This document shows positions 49,307 through 58,514 of a stretch of 64,000 bases of DNA, piece after piece; positions within the stretch are counted from its first letter, which is position 1; each line of letters begins with the position of its first letter. A model generated the notes under the pieces. The model saw nothing but the letters and a program-made list of their open reading frames with translations. It made no database searches and had not been told where the DNA came from. The stretch is from Paenibacillus sedimenti. Its GTDB lineage: Bacteria > Bacillota > Bacilli > Paenibacillales > NBRC-103111. The stretch is taken from assembly GCF_014534655.1 (NCBI RefSeq), contig NZ_JACVVD010000004.1, positions 248,001-312,000 of the forward strand. Reading direction: 5' to 3'. Position numbers and translations under genes: made by a program.

Positions 49307-49933
49307 TTATAGATAAGTTTTTAAAAGTAACTTCTTCCGTCGTTCAGCAGCTGCCGCCGCCTTTTCTTCCTCCGCGATCTCTACCTCGAAGGCCGAACGA
49401 GCAGAAATTGAAGTTGTATCGTAAGCGGGAATGTCCACCGCTGACACATCGTAAACTTTTTTGATTCTAAGGACAGTCCTTGTGCGAGTCTCGGAGTCAT
49501 AGGAGGTTTCTTTCGTCGTGTAAGCATAGCTCATACGATCGATGTAGCCGCCTTTGATCTCTTCGTAGAGCTTCCGCCCTTCTTCTGTACCATCCAAGCG
49601 AGCACGGATAAACAAGCCCTTGCTATCCACCTTCAACTCCAGTGTTTTGTTACGAGTTCGGGCCATCACTTTACCGCCGTGGTTGTAGTTGAAAATCACG
49701 TCGGACATATCTGCTTCGGCCAACGCGGTAGGTGCGACTTTTTCCTTGTACTGCACATCGTTGTATTCCCATAAGACAGTTGTCTCATTGAATCGAACAG
49801 CGTACCCTTCAACGTAGAGAGCTTCTTCGCCGCCTTCATCTTCGGTTAGAGTAGCTGCTCGAATTTCGAATTGGAATTCGCGGAATTCACGATCTTTCCA
49901 ACGCGCATTAGGCGTCTCCGTTGTCATCGTCAT
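49307..49933 (-). CDS. HK97-family prohead protease
   Basis: 208 residues from ATG 49933 (GAGG six bases upstream; GTG 49945 possible). VEGYAVRFNETTVLWEYNDV, FNYNHGGKVMARTRNKTLEL with the catalytic His, and YIDRMSYAYTTKE with the catalytic Ser. Cleaves the capsid delta domain and then itself. Lies between portal and capsid genes. Confidence 0.9.
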   Translation of the reverse strand: MTMTTETPNARWKDREFREFQFEIRAATLTEDEGGEEALYVEGYAVRFNETTVLWEYNDVQYKEKVAPTALAEADMSDVIFNYNHGGKVMARTRNKTLELKVDSKGLFIRARLDGTEEGRKLYEEIKGGYIDRMSYAYTTKETSYDSETRTRTVLRIKKVYDVSAVDIPAYDTTSISARSAFEVEIAEEEKAAAAAERRKKLLLKTYL

Positions 49934-51125
49934 CTTCTTCCTCACCCCCCTTCGGTGTCGTCTGTTTAACTGGCTTTGTCGTTACTTCAGCAGTATCGAG
50001 TCGCCGTATCGGCTTGTCTCCGCCATCGATCGGCCCCATGTTGAATGCTTCTCGCCACTCGTTGGGAGTCATGGCCCCGCGATCCACCATCTGCATCAGG
50101 TCCAGCTTCGTCTTCACGCTGGCGTATTGCAGTCGGTTTGCCTCGTAGACGATCTCATTGCCATGTGATTGCTCGTTTTCAGTGAAAACCTTAACTGTGG
50201 TCTCCAAACTGATTTGAACGGCTATAGGTTCAATTACAGACTCATAGAAGGCATTCCACTCATCCTCGTTGTAGCTGGAATTTATAATTTTTTCGTTGAC
50301 GCCGAAATACTTATAGACCTTCTGTTCAATGAGCGCCATCTGCTTGGCATCAATCATCTTGGGATCATTGTTAAGTGGTGTGAAATCAGCCTTAACGTCC
50401 GTCGCCGCAATGCCGCCGCCATTCTCCGGATTAAGGTAATCGTTTATGAAATCATCGGTCTGCTTCTTTCTATCCGCGGGGTTTAAATTCTGGGTGAATT
50501 TCAAAATACCGCGAACAAATGCCGACGATTTGATTGCGTTAATGATCCCCTGATTAGTCGCATGGATGAGCTCAAGAGTCGGTAAAAGAGGCTTCTCATT
50601 GCTGCTGCCGAAATCTGAGTCGGAATAATAAAACCGACGCAAATGAATCACGTCGGCATAAGGAACGGTATAGGTCTGGCCTTGCTTCATTCGAAACCGA
50701 ATGAATCTTTCATTTTGAGTTTCCAGCATCTCCGCCTGAACACAGTCCACAGGATAAAAGCCCCGTACCCGGTATCTTTCCATCGCGTCAGCTCGGTCGA
50801 TCAGAATGAACGCATTAGAACGAAGTAGCAGCTGCGTAATGACCTTGTACAAGAAGATATAGGCATTCTCCTTCGGATTCGGTCTGACGCTTAGCAGCCG
50901 CTCTATCGCGCCCCCAATGCTACCGCCTTTACCTCGAACATGCTTGGCCTTAATCTTTGCTGCATTCCTAGCAATAGCATCGATCGTAGAACGGACGACA
51001 TCGCTCTCATAGGTGTTATCTCCGAACGGTGTGAACGTTGGAGTGTATCCACTTAAGAACCTCAATTTTAAGGCGCTGCCGATGGCTCCGGCGAACTTAC
51101 TGAATACCTTCTGAAACATGCCCAA
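49908..51125 (-). CDS. Portal protein
   Basis: 405 residues, TTG start after GGAGGTGAG. HK97-type portal pattern: STIDAIARNAAKIKAKHVRG, NAFILIDRADAMERYRVRGF, VYKYFGVNEKIINSSYNEDE. Acidic tail overlaps the protease gene. Forms the packaging and ejection channel. Confidence 0.92.
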   Translation of the reverse strand: MGMFQKVFSKFAGAIGSALKLRFLSGYTPTFTPFGDNTYESDVVRSTIDAIARNAAKIKAKHVRGKGGSIGGAIERLLSVRPNPKENAYIFLYKVITQLLLRSNAFILIDRADAMERYRVRGFYPVDCVQAEMLETQNERFIRFRMKQGQTYTVPYADVIHLRRFYYSDSDFGSSNEKPLLPTLELIHATNQGIINAIKSSAFVRGILKFTQNLNPADRKKQTDDFINDYLNPENGGGIAATDVKADFTPLNNDPKMIDAKQMALIEQKVYKYFGVNEKIINSSYNEDEWNAFYESVIEPIAVQISLETTVKVFTENEQSHGNEIVYEANRLQYASVKTKLDLMQMVDRGAMTPNEWREAFNMGPIDGGDKPIRRLDTAEVTTKPVKQTTPKGGEEEDDDDNGDA

Positions 51126-51145
51126 TCGCTTCTCACCTCCTCCCT

Positions 51146-52849
51146 CTAAATCAATCCCATATATTCCTCACGGTGTCGTTCAAGGGCGACGTATGCGTCA
51201 AGAAGAGCAGCCGTGCCGTCTATCCTTCGCCTCTGGTTCTTGCCTTTGTGAGGCTGGATCGTTTGGTTCTTCAAATCAAGGTCGATGTTCGTATTCGACA
51301 AGCACCATTTATCGATAGGGTTGTTGTTGTAATTCACCTTTTTAGCTGCAAGGTCAGCTCCAAGCAGCTTCATTGGCCCGGATAATGTCTGCTTACCTTG
51401 TGCGACTGGCTCCATGGAGTTAAGCCCGAAATACCCCTGCATCTCCTCAACCCAATAGACTGCCGAATACCGGTCATAACCAACCCATGGAATGTAGATG
51501 CCGTATTCGGTCTGGATTTCGACAAACCACTCGGTAACAAATTTATGATGCACCCTGTTGCCCGGTGTGGTCCGCAGTAAGCCGCGCTCCTGCCAGAGGT
51601 CATAAGGAATTTTGTCTTCCTTCGTTCTCTCTTCCAGCAAGTCTTCCGGAAGCCAATACATCTGCAACACATAGATGGTCGGATCGTCCCGCCGCATCGC
51701 GATTACTTTGGCCGCCGTAAGGTCGGTTGTTTCAGATAAGTCGGCGCCGCCGATACCGTACTTCAAACCAAGCTCACGCACATCAAATGTCGCCTCGTTG
51801 TTCAGATCCTCGAAGGTTAGCCATGACTCGGTCGATGTCTCCCGGATGTTGAAATCCTTGCAAAGCAGGTTTTTCACCAGCATCGGGTTCTTCTTCGCCT
51901 TGTTGACTTTGGTCTGGAGTTGGTCAACCTTTTTGATCGTTCCAAGACCCGGATTCGCTTTTGGCCAATATTCCGGATCAGTCCATTCCTGTCGGCTATC
52001 GAGCTCGTAAATGATCGGCAAGAACCGATCGTCACGGTCCGGATTGTCGATATTACTGAGCAGCATTTCCGCCTCTTCGTACTTCATGTCATAAACAGCC
52101 TCGCGAATGGTGCCCGCAGTCGTGATCATGACGAGAAGCGGCTGCTCCCTTGCGCTCGTACCGTCGACAATAACGTCGTACAGGTTCTTATCCTTCCATG
52201 CGTGGATCTCATCCAGAAGGGCGCCAGAGACGTTCAAACCGTCCAGCGTCTCGCTATCGGCTCCGAGCGGCTTAAAGATACTATCGTTCCAAGATGAGAC
52301 CATCTCGGACACCAGAGGCTTAATGCGCTTGCGTAGCGCCGGCGACTTGTTGACCATCCGTTTAGCTTCGGCCCATACGAGCTTGGCCTGATCTTTTTTC
52401 GTGGCACAAGCGTATACCTCGGCGCCGGGCTCATTGTCGGCAACCTGCAGGTATAAACCAATGCCGGATGCGATCGTCGATTTCCCGTTTTTTCGAGCAA
52501 CGACTAAAAGCACCTCACGGTATTTGCGGGTGCCATCGATTTTATGAACAAAACCAAATGTCGCGGCGATGAATGCCTGCTGCCAAAGCTCCAGGTCAAT
52601 CGGCTTGCCGCCCCATTTACCCTTAGAGTGCTTGCAGTAGTTCTCGATGAACTCTATCGCATGGTTGGCTTTCTTCGGATCGTATTCGTATTCCGAGTCT
52701 TGAACGTCAACGTCAGCAGCGAGCTTCTTGTAAATGCGCCGGACCTTATCCCCAACAGTCACGGCCCCGGACTCAATTTGCTCCCAATAGGCTAGGATTG
52801 GGTTATGTGTCAGGGGATATTGTTTCCTTAATACGGCGGTGGCGCTCAT
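51146..52849 (-). CDS. Terminase large subunit
   Basis: 567 residues. ATPase motor with Walker A-like VVARKNGKSTIASG and Walker B ALLDEIHAWKDKNLYDV; C-terminal RNase-H-like nuclease begins at GIGGADLSETTDLTAAK with its acidic residues. Terminase_1/HK97-like group, consistent with cos packaging. Confidence 0.93.
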   Translation of the reverse strand: MSATAVLRKQYPLTHNPILAYWEQIESGAVTVGDKVRRIYKKLAADVDVQDSEYEYDPKKANHAIEFIENYCKHSKGKWGGKPIDLELWQQAFIAATFGFVHKIDGTRKYREVLLVVARKNGKSTIASGIGLYLQVADNEPGAEVYACATKKDQAKLVWAEAKRMVNKSPALRKRIKPLVSEMVSSWNDSIFKPLGADSETLDGLNVSGALLDEIHAWKDKNLYDVIVDGTSAREQPLLVMITTAGTIREAVYDMKYEEAEMLLSNIDNPDRDDRFLPIIYELDSRQEWTDPEYWPKANPGLGTIKKVDQLQTKVNKAKKNPMLVKNLLCKDFNIRETSTESWLTFEDLNNEATFDVRELGLKYGIGGADLSETTDLTAAKVIAMRRDDPTIYVLQMYWLPEDLLEERTKEDKIPYDLWQERGLLRTTPGNRVHHKFVTEWFVEIQTEYGIYIPWVGYDRYSAVYWVEEMQGYFGLNSMEPVAQGKQTLSGPMKLLGADLAAKKVNYNNNPIDKWCLSNTNIDLDLKNQTIQPHKGKNQRRRIDGTAALLDAYVALERHREEYMGLI

Positions 52850-53259
52850 CGGTCTCTACCGTGTACGAACTCATCAAAGCCGTCATCGACTTCACCCTTT
52901 AGAGCTAACCCCTCTTCAGGCTTGGGCAGCATGTCTGAAAGCTGCTTGATGATGCTTTGATAGTTCTTGTTCAAGCTATTATATAACCTAGCCACGGGAC
53001 GCTCGCGCTCATACGGCACCGCCTTCTCGGATTGCGAGAACATCTCGACAGCGCCTTTGTCATCGAGGTCTACCTCATAATCCTCAAGCGTTATCCTCAT
53101 ATGGGCAGCACGACGAATAAGGCCGTCGGCAATGGCCGCTGCATCTTTCGGTAACTTGGCGTAAACCAAGCGAAGTCTCTTTTCTTCCCTGGTAACTCGT
53201 GTCTTCTTCGCCGCTTTAGCCCTACTTGTTTTCTTTTCTTCCGCGGTCATTTTTGCCAT
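52846..53259 (-). CDS. Terminase small subunit (P27-like)
   Basis: 137 residues. Basic N-terminus, then helical core with LYNSLNKNYQSIIKQLSDML as in P27-family small terminases. Overlaps the large-subunit gene. Recognises phage DNA ends. Confidence 0.8.
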   Translation of the reverse strand: MAKMTAEEKKTSRAKAAKKTRVTREEKRLRLVYAKLPKDAAAIADGLIRRAAHMRITLEDYEVDLDDKGAVEMFSQSEKAVPYERERPVARLYNSLNKNYQSIIKQLSDMLPKPEEGLALKGEVDDGFDEFVHGRDR

Positions 53260-53348
53260 GATTCAATATCACCTCTTTTAGGGGGAGGGGGGTCATGCGC
53301 GTAACCTGTATATTCTCTGAAGGGGGCACATCGGTCTTACGGAAGCCC
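53260..53348. other. Candidate cos/packaging site region
   Basis: Non-coding, with several G-runs on the plus strand (AGGGGGAGGGGGGTCATGCGC; GGGGGGGTACCCCC). In HNH-containing cos phages the cohesive end lies between the HNH and small terminase genes, as here. The exact cut cannot be read. Confidence 0.4.
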
Positions 53349-53638
53349 CTATGATTCCGTTGATGGGGGGGTACCCCCTTGGGTATATCCCTTCACCCAT
53401 TCAGCTAATGCTTTGCCATCGATCTTAATCGTTAATTCTTGTCCTTTGGTCAGAGCCAAATCCTTTAAAGGAACCACTCTCTCGCTTCCTTCTCCAAGGA
53501 TAGCAGCCGGACCATGATTCACTATCCTACCTTCAGCAAGCCTATGAATTCCCAAATCCTTCTCGATGCTGTCACATAATCTTTGAACCCGTTCATTATC
53601 ACAATCATGCAGCTTAATGAGCCTATCTAAATAATCAA
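53349..53638 (-). CDS. Hypothetical protein, start unclear (possible frameshift)
   Basis: The open frame runs from about 53638 and encodes LDYLDRLIKLHDCDNERVQR, later GPAAILGEGSERVVPL, but has no good in-frame start before TTG 53555. A start with GGAGATGATGAGG before ATG (MSEA then stop) sits just upstream in another frame, so a one-base frameshift is suspected. The AILGEGSERVVPL segment resembles tape-measure C-terminal motifs. Confidence 0.5.
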
Positions 53639-53663
53639 GCTTCGCTCATCCTCATCATCTCCT

Positions 53664-53828
53664 TTACACCAAACCGTCTATGATTCTCTTTGCCACTTCA
53701 CCAATACATTCCTCACAAATGTGTATATCATGACCATGTATGCCTAGCAGGAACATCGCTTCCTTACCGCAATCACACGATTGTCCCGTGCCACCAGGTG
53801 GATCGATCACGTAAATGTTGCTTTCCAT
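53664..53828 (-). CDS. Small zinc-binding protein
   Basis: 54 residues from ATG 53828 after GGGAG. CDCG and CEEC pairs would form one zinc site. Overlaps the upstream gene by 56 bases. Unrecognised. Confidence 0.55.
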   Translation of the reverse strand: MESNIYVIDPPGGTGQSCDCGKEAMFLLGIHGHDIHICEECIGEVAKRIIDGLV

Positions 53829-53991
53829 AGCTACTCATCTCCCTTGTAAATCCATTCATTTGCCAGAACTGTTCATACTGCTCATTGATTGCATTCTCCA
53901 TTGACTCGATTAATCTCTTTTCGATTTCAGTTGGAATGATAGGCGTTATGGCAAACGCTTGTTTAACGTATTTATGATCGCAGGTTTTCAC
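53773..53991 (-). CDS. Hypothetical phage protein
   Basis: 72 residues (AITPIIPTEIEKRLIESMEN). Overlaps the HNH stop by ATGA, and its last 18 codons overlap the zinc-protein gene. Unrecognised. Confidence 0.5.
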   Translation of the reverse strand: MKTCDHKYVKQAFAITPIIPTEIEKRLIESMENAINEQYEQFWQMNGFTREMSSYGKQHLRDRSTWWHGTIV

Positions 53992-54290
53992 ATCATCTCT
54001 CTCCTCACCAAATTCCCATATTCATCAAACATCGTATCTTCACTCGTTACGCCTTCACCGCTGCCATGGTGCTCTTTGTTATGGCAATCCTGACATACGA
54101 GTTCCAGGTGCTCATGATTAAGCGATATGCTCGGATCATTGATGTTCTCCGGTGTCAGGTAGATCGTATGATGCACGATCTTACCGGGTCCTGGACATCG
54201 TTCACATAATCCGTGCCGCAACACAAAATAAGCGTCACGGCATAATCGCCACGCCTTTGATGCATAGAACTTTTTAGCCCACGGTTTCAT
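53988..54290 (-). CDS. HNH endonuclease of the packaging module
   Basis: 100 residues from ATG 54290 (ATGA overlap with the upstream stop). FYASKAWRLCRDAYFVLRHG, CERC, IVHHTIYLTPEN and LVCQDCHNKEHH form the treble-clef HNH of the type that works with terminase in cos phages (HK97 gp74-like). Lies just upstream of the terminase genes. Confidence 0.88.
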   Translation of the reverse strand: MKPWAKKFYASKAWRLCRDAYFVLRHGLCERCPGPGKIVHHTIYLTPENINDPSISLNHEHLELVCQDCHNKEHHGSGEGVTSEDTMFDEYGNLVRREMM

Positions 54291-54463
54291 GTCTGGCTTT
54301 TCCTCAGAACAAACAACGGGCATGGCTTTTCCCAACCAACACTCAGATAATCTTCTATGCTCAGCATCTTATTGAGGTCATAGTTCTTGCTGCACTTTGT
54401 CGCTTCTGTATTGGCATTAGTGCAGGTGTAGCATTGCGGTACAAATTCCTGCTGTTGTGTCAA
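54287..54463 (-). CDS. Small cysteine-containing protein
   Basis: 58 residues from TTG 54463 (GAGGTGA seven bases upstream). CYTC near residue 12 and another Cys near 24. Ends with ATGA overlap into the HNH gene. Unrecognised. Confidence 0.5.
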   Translation of the reverse strand: MTQQQEFVPQCYTCTNANTEATKCSKNYDLNKMLSIEDYLSVGWEKPCPLFVLRKSQT

Positions 54464-54630
54464 CCGTTACTCACCTCACTATTGGGTTTGATTCTTTAAC
54501 AAGCTACGAACAAACAGCGCAGCGAATTTGTGAGGCACTTAAAAGATTTAATAAAATACACGAAACTCGCATAATTTTCAATCTCCGTATTTATTCGTAT
54601 TTGACCGTATCCCTCGATTTTCACGACAAC

Positions 54631-55083
54631 CTAGTCTCGAAATACGTCCTTATACTCTTTCTTTATCTTTCTCATGAATTTATGAACTTCATAATGACAC
54701 TCTCTACAGAGAACAATTAAGTCGTTCAGATCCTCATGACCTCTACGCTCATATGTTAAGTGATGCACGTTAATGTCCTTTTCCAATGTGACTTTGCAAT
54801 TGAAGCACACTTTCCCATGCTTTGAAATTGCAGCAGCCCTTGCCCTGATCCAGTGAGCTGTTTTGATGTAATTGGCATATAGCATACCTTGAAGCTCTTG
54901 AATAAACTCCTGTGAGTAATACCTTTTTGATTCCTCGTAATAAATGATTTCAAGGAATAAAGCATCAAGCTCTTTAGTTGAAATTGGAGATCGAGCTTCT
55001 TTCTTCTTTCTGTCCACTTCCTCGTACTCTTTCGCCTCAAGATCACGTTTCTGCTTAGGAGTTAGCTTGTTCTTTACAGCCAT
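54631..55083 (-). CDS. HNH endonuclease
   Basis: 150 residues. N-terminal basic helices (LTPKQKRDLEAKEYEEVDRK), C-terminal HNH: CFNCKVTLEKDINVHHLTYE, ERRGHEDLNDLIVLCRECH. Second HNH near the packaging genes; may be a stand-alone nuclease or a mobile one. Confidence 0.85.
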   Translation of the reverse strand: MAVKNKLTPKQKRDLEAKEYEEVDRKKKEARSPISTKELDALFLEIIYYEESKRYYSQEFIQELQGMLYANYIKTAHWIRARAAAISKHGKVCFNCKVTLEKDINVHHLTYERRGHEDLNDLIVLCRECHYEVHKFMRKIKKEYKDVFRD

Positions 55084-55183
55084 ATTTCCTCCTTGTTTTC
55101 TGAAATGCCAAATAACCCATCATTACATGAATGTGGGTATATGCAGGGATGGTGGTTAGAAACCTGACAGTTTCTTTTTTTAT

Positions 55184-55381
55184 TTAAGTCTTTGTATGTA
55201 ATGCAAGACGTTCAGCCAGATATAGTTTCGTTTGTTCGCAAGTTGTCATATTAGCCACATGCTGCAGTGTGTCAAGAATTTCATGAACAAGATCCTCATA
55301 CTTTACCCATTCTCCATCCGGATCTTCAAAAGAGACAATAAATCGATCCACGACATCAACGTACATTGAGTATCTCAGCAA
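55184..55381 (-). CDS. Hypothetical protein
   Basis: 65 residues, helical, unrecognised (LVHEILDTLQHVANMTTCEQ). Divergent from the HEPN-type gene. Confidence 0.45.
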   Translation of the reverse strand: MLRYSMYVDVVDRFIVSFEDPDGEWVKYEDLVHEILDTLQHVANMTTCEQTKLYLAERLALHTKT

Positions 55382-55479
55382 TATATCCGCTCCTTCCTCG
55401 TCTCATAAATTATGTTTTACAGAAAGATTCTTGTGTGTAAAAATATGTTTATCAAATAAAATGGTAGGAGTTGGTATTT

Positions 55480-56445
55480 TTGAATTTCACCATAGTTTCG
55501 AGTATTTATAAATTGAAATTGCAATATCAAAAAGCCAAAGGTAAAAGAATCTTCGATAATTACCGGTTAAGCAACAGTTCAGATGTACTACTTAGTGAAA
55601 TCGTTAACCCAAATTTTTATGAAACATTCGGAAAAATTAAAGTTGATGTACTTTTCCAAAAACCTTATCTCTACGCTCACAAAAATATCCCTGGTATTGA
55701 ACTGACTTTTGAAAATGCATTTGACTCTGCAAGTTCCATCGCTCATGACGCGCTTGAAAATATTAAGCTATTTACACTTGGTCTGTGGCTTATCAAAGAT
55801 AACAGCGTTGATATCGCAGAAGTCGATATATACTGTTATGACGGTGACTTTAAATATTCCATAAATCGTCATGATATGAGAGTTGTTACTGACGCCTCTG
55901 GTATACAAGAAGACGTTGAATTCAGTGATGATGAAATCGAGCAAGCAATTAATTACGCTGATAAGATCAAGTCATTTAAAGGTGTTGACTTTAACGATAC
56001 TAATTATAATGAAATTCACTACAACGAACTAAGCCGTTTTGATAGAGCGTTGGGGTTCATCAAACATGCCAGAGCAGAAACATTACTCCCCCTAAAAATA
56101 GCATTTTACGTCCAGTTTCTAGAATCAATCATTACTGCATCAAAATCTACTGAATTGACACATAGAATAGGCGAACGTTTAGCTAGATTGTTAGGCAAAG
56201 ATTTTGAAGAAAGAAAGGAGATATATAGCCAAATAAAAAGAGCTTACGCCGTAAGATCATCATTCGTTCACGGTCAGCAGTTAGATAGGAGTTATAGAAC
56301 AAAAGAAGTCGTTCTTGATATTTCACTAAAGCTCGATAACTACATAAGGCAGGTTATGATCATCATGTTAACAGAGCACGCTGAAAAGTTGAGTCTCAAG
56401 GACGAAGAGTATGAAAATTGGTTTCAAGAAATTGTATTATCCTAA
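55480..56445 (+). CDS. HEPN-domain protein, candidate anti-phage factor
   Basis: 321 residues from TTG 55480, nine bases after AGGAG. The C-terminal third is a helical HEPN-like domain with RSSFVH (RxxxxH) at 56254-56271, the catalytic motif of HEPN ribonucleases, preceded by LTHRIGERLARLLGK. Layout resembles ApeA-type and related C-terminal HEPN proteins. Single gene with own terminator, opposite to its neighbours: probably expressed in the lysogen and possibly excluding other phages. Nuclease action is inferred. Confidence 0.65.
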   Translation: MNFTIVSSIYKLKLQYQKAKGKRIFDNYRLSNSSDVLLSEIVNPNFYETFGKIKVDVLFQKPYLYAHKNIPGIELTFENAFDSASSIAHDALENIKLFTLGLWLIKDNSVDIAEVDIYCYDGDFKYSINRHDMRVVTDASGIQEDVEFSDDEIEQAINYADKIKSFKGVDFNDTNYNEIHYNELSRFDRALGFIKHARAETLLPLKIAFYVQFLESIITASKSTELTHRIGERLARLLGKDFEERKEIYSQIKRAYAVRSSFVHGQQLDRSYRTKEVVLDISLKLDNYIRQVMIIMLTEHAEKLSLKDEEYENWFQEIVLS

Positions 56446-56456
56446 CCCCATGTATA

Positions 56457-56485
56457 AACCACTAGCCCCCACTGGTGGTTTTTTT
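56457..56485 (+). terminator. Terminator after HEPN-type gene
   Basis: AACCAC pairs with GTGGTT, followed by TTTTTTT. Confidence 0.85.
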
Positions 56486-56708
56486 ACGGATTCAACATCT
56501 TGCGTTCCGCCATAAATTTTCTAAACGCTTCTACTTCCTCGCTTGTCGAGCTGCTACCGTTACAAATGCTAAGCCCAAACGATATTCCGCCTACTCGAAT
56601 CTCCCTTGTCGCAGATCCCGCAGTAATCCCATACGTACTATACGACTCCATATACACCGTTTTTGGTATCTCTTTCAACGGTTCCGGAAAATCTTTTTCC
56701 TTACTCAT
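56484..56708 (-). CDS. Hypothetical protein
   Basis: 74 residues from ATG 56708 (TCATTCTC/ATGAG context, ATG 56714 possible). Unrecognised (YGITAGSATREIRVGGISFG). Confidence 0.45.
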   Translation of the reverse strand: MSKEKDFPEPLKEIPKTVYMESYSTYGITAGSATREIRVGGISFGLSICNGSSSTSEEVEAFRKFMAERKMLNP

Positions 56709-56819
56709 TCTCATTCACTCAATCCCACCCTTCAATCCATCACCAAACGAACAGAATGCCACTTTCTAGCCATTTTCGGGTATAGAACACACATTCGGGA
56801 GCAGGAACTATAAAACGGC

Positions 56820-56966
56820 TTATTCGGGCTTCTTATTCAACTCTCGCTCATAAACCTCAATCGCCTTATCGCACATCCCGGCGAACACATGCATGCCGGC
56901 TATTGCATAAAGCTCCCTGTCCCAGCGCAGCGCGGCTATTCTTTTCAGGAACCAGTCCCGGTACAT
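56820..56966 (-). CDS. Small hypothetical protein
   Basis: 48 residues from ATG 56966 (AAAGG upstream). Helical (FLKRIAALRWDRELYAIAGM). Unrecognised. Confidence 0.45.
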   Translation of the reverse strand: MYRDWFLKRIAALRWDRELYAIAGMHVFAGMCDKAIEVYERELNKKPE

Positions 56967-57026
56967 GGTCATCATCCTTTCTATGGGCAATAAAAAAAGC
57001 ACCGCGGTGGGTGCCCTTCATAATCT

Positions 57027-57221
57027 TTATTCCATACGGTATTCATTTAACTTCTTATAGTTAACGACGATATCTAGTTGTCCAAGTAAAGTTAATGCTT
57101 CTACCAAAACTCCAACAGCTTCTTTGTTTGCTGCTTCTTTATCGCTGTATTTAGCTAAATCTTTCAACTTCATTACTAACTCATGCATACGCTGATTATT
57201 TTCAGGTGCTAATTCCGACAT
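57027..57221 (-). CDS. Small hypothetical protein
   Basis: 64 residues from ATG 57221 (GGAGGTGG upstream). Helical (LVMKLKDLAKYSDKEAANKE), unrecognised. The tRNA-like element lies in its 5' leader region. Confidence 0.5.
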   Translation of the reverse strand: MSELAPENNQRMHELVMKLKDLAKYSDKEAANKEAVGVLVEALTLLGQLDIVVNYKKLNEYRME

Positions 57222-57293
57222 GTTTTCCACCTCCCTCTTCCTACATTTTCCGACATAGGCCGAGGCATGTCTAATCAAGTTTTGATAAAGGTA

Positions 57294-57414
57294 TTAGCGA
57301 AGCAGGATTCGAACCTGCGCGCCCCCCACGGGAGGCAACTCCCGCCTTTCGGCGTCATCCCTTTTGTCCTTAGTCTCGGTCATTTCACTCCGAGCAATCT
57401 CCGGGCATTCGCTA
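57294..57414 (-). tRNA. tRNA-like structured element
   Basis: On the minus strand TAGCGAA (57414-57408) can pair with TTCGCTA (57301-57295), and the latter directly follows a perfect T arm, GCAGG-TTCGAAT-CCTGC (57318-57302). Between them are hairpins CTCGG/CCGAG, GCC-GAAA-GGC and CGGGAG-TTGC-CTCCCG. At 120 bases it is too long for an ordinary tRNA; I cannot place a standard anticodon arm, and no CCA is encoded. Confidence 0.4.
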
Positions 57415-57572
57415 TGCATCATAACGAGCGGATTAGTTCTGTCGGATACTTGACCATGGTAAGTAACTCATCGTATAGCTTAAAAATATACGAATCAATT
57501 AGATTAAACACACAAGCATCCTCCCTTAATTTCACATTTATTACATAGTAAGAAATTTGAGGAGGTTATATC

Positions 57573-57926
57573 GTGACAATTAAAATCAAATCCAAGGTTA
57601 GAAGAATGCCAGCTTTAAGGCGTGGAAGAACCATCAGATTACGTACGACAAATGCACGTATTACACAGAACCTTGGGGGTGGATTTCGACGCCATATCTT
57701 GCAGAATGCAATTATCCCCGCAGAGGGCCGTATGACTGTTGAATTAGAAGCTGTGGGAACAACTCGGAAGGTTGTCAGTGCTGGATGGTCTCTTACAGGC
57801 GGATTTGACCCTGAAGTATTTTCAACTGAGAATTTTCCATTTACAGACAGTGTATGGAGAATTGTTATTTGGAATGACACTTCAGTGCCAAGAACAATAA
57901 CACCTTACCTAATAACTAAAAGGTAA
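57573..57926 (+). CDS. Hypothetical basic beta-rich protein
   Basis: 117 residues, GTG start after GAGGAGG. Basic N-terminal third (KSKVRRMPALRRGRTIRLRT), then beta strands (MTVELEAVGTTRKVVSAGW). Unrecognised. Stands alone in plus orientation near the right end, so it may be another lysogen-expressed gene. Confidence 0.55.
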   Translation: MTIKIKSKVRRMPALRRGRTIRLRTTNARITQNLGGGFRRHILQNAIIPAEGRMTVELEAVGTTRKVVSAGWSLTGGFDPEVFSTENFPFTDSVWRIVIWNDTSVPRTITPYLITKR

Positions 57927-58364
57927 TTAATGTTTTTTTCACAAATAAAAATTAACTACTGTAATTTGATAATTCCTTCGCCTGTTTATGGGACATATTC
58001 AACCATAAGCAGTTTTTTGTGTTCGGTAATTGTGAAATAAACAATATCCACTCAACTCCGTTTTTTACTTACTTCCACAAAGCCACGATCGCAACGATGA
58101 CTGCGGCCATGATTTACTGTTGTCCGGATCTCGTTTAAGCTTTGTTGTAAACCCCCTGTTCCCTCGCTGCGATTAGAAAACCAAAAGAGGGCGACGATCC
58201 CCGCGGCAAATGAGCAGGACTTAAGGCGGCCATCTCACGGCGGATGTGGAATGTAGCGGCGCTGCCTGCTGTTCGTTGTGTGTCGGGCGTCTTTCCCTCT
58301 CATCTATAGGTGGCGTTCGTAAGTCAAAATTTGCATACTTTTCAACATAATGAGCGAATTTTAT
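57927..58364. other. Gene-poor stretch
   Basis: I see no convincing gene here. On the minus strand three short runs (22, 32 and 13 codons) start at ATGs and stop quickly, with a higher GC content (58090-58320) than the flanks. It may be a decayed small gene. Confidence 0.4.
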
Positions 58365-58514
58365 TTAATTTTTGATATTTCTTATTCTTTGCCATTGTCT
58401 ATTATGCAGATGAAGTAAACCAAGCCTATGAAGCGCCTCATTCCGTTTGAGCTTGAATATGAATGTTTGCCGGTTCCTGGTGATTCGTCCGCCGAATAGA
58501 GTGTTACGGGTCAT
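58365..58514 (-). CDS. Small basic hypothetical protein
   Basis: 49 residues (MTRNTLFGGRITRNRQTFIF), very basic. Its ATG overlaps the stop of the upstream small gene (TAATG). Unrecognised. Confidence 0.45.
   Translation of the reverse strand: MTRNTLFGGRITRNRQTFIFKLKRNEALHRLGLLHLHNRQWQRIRNIKN

Noticed and set aside
54457..54720. Plus-strand open frame of 87 codons
   Set aside because: Antisense to the small Cys gene and to the HNH gene end, with no ribosome-binding site; taken as a shadow.
57267..57548. Plus-strand open frame of 93 codons over the tRNA-like element
   Set aside because: It crosses the structured element, which explains the sequence better; no ribosome-binding site.
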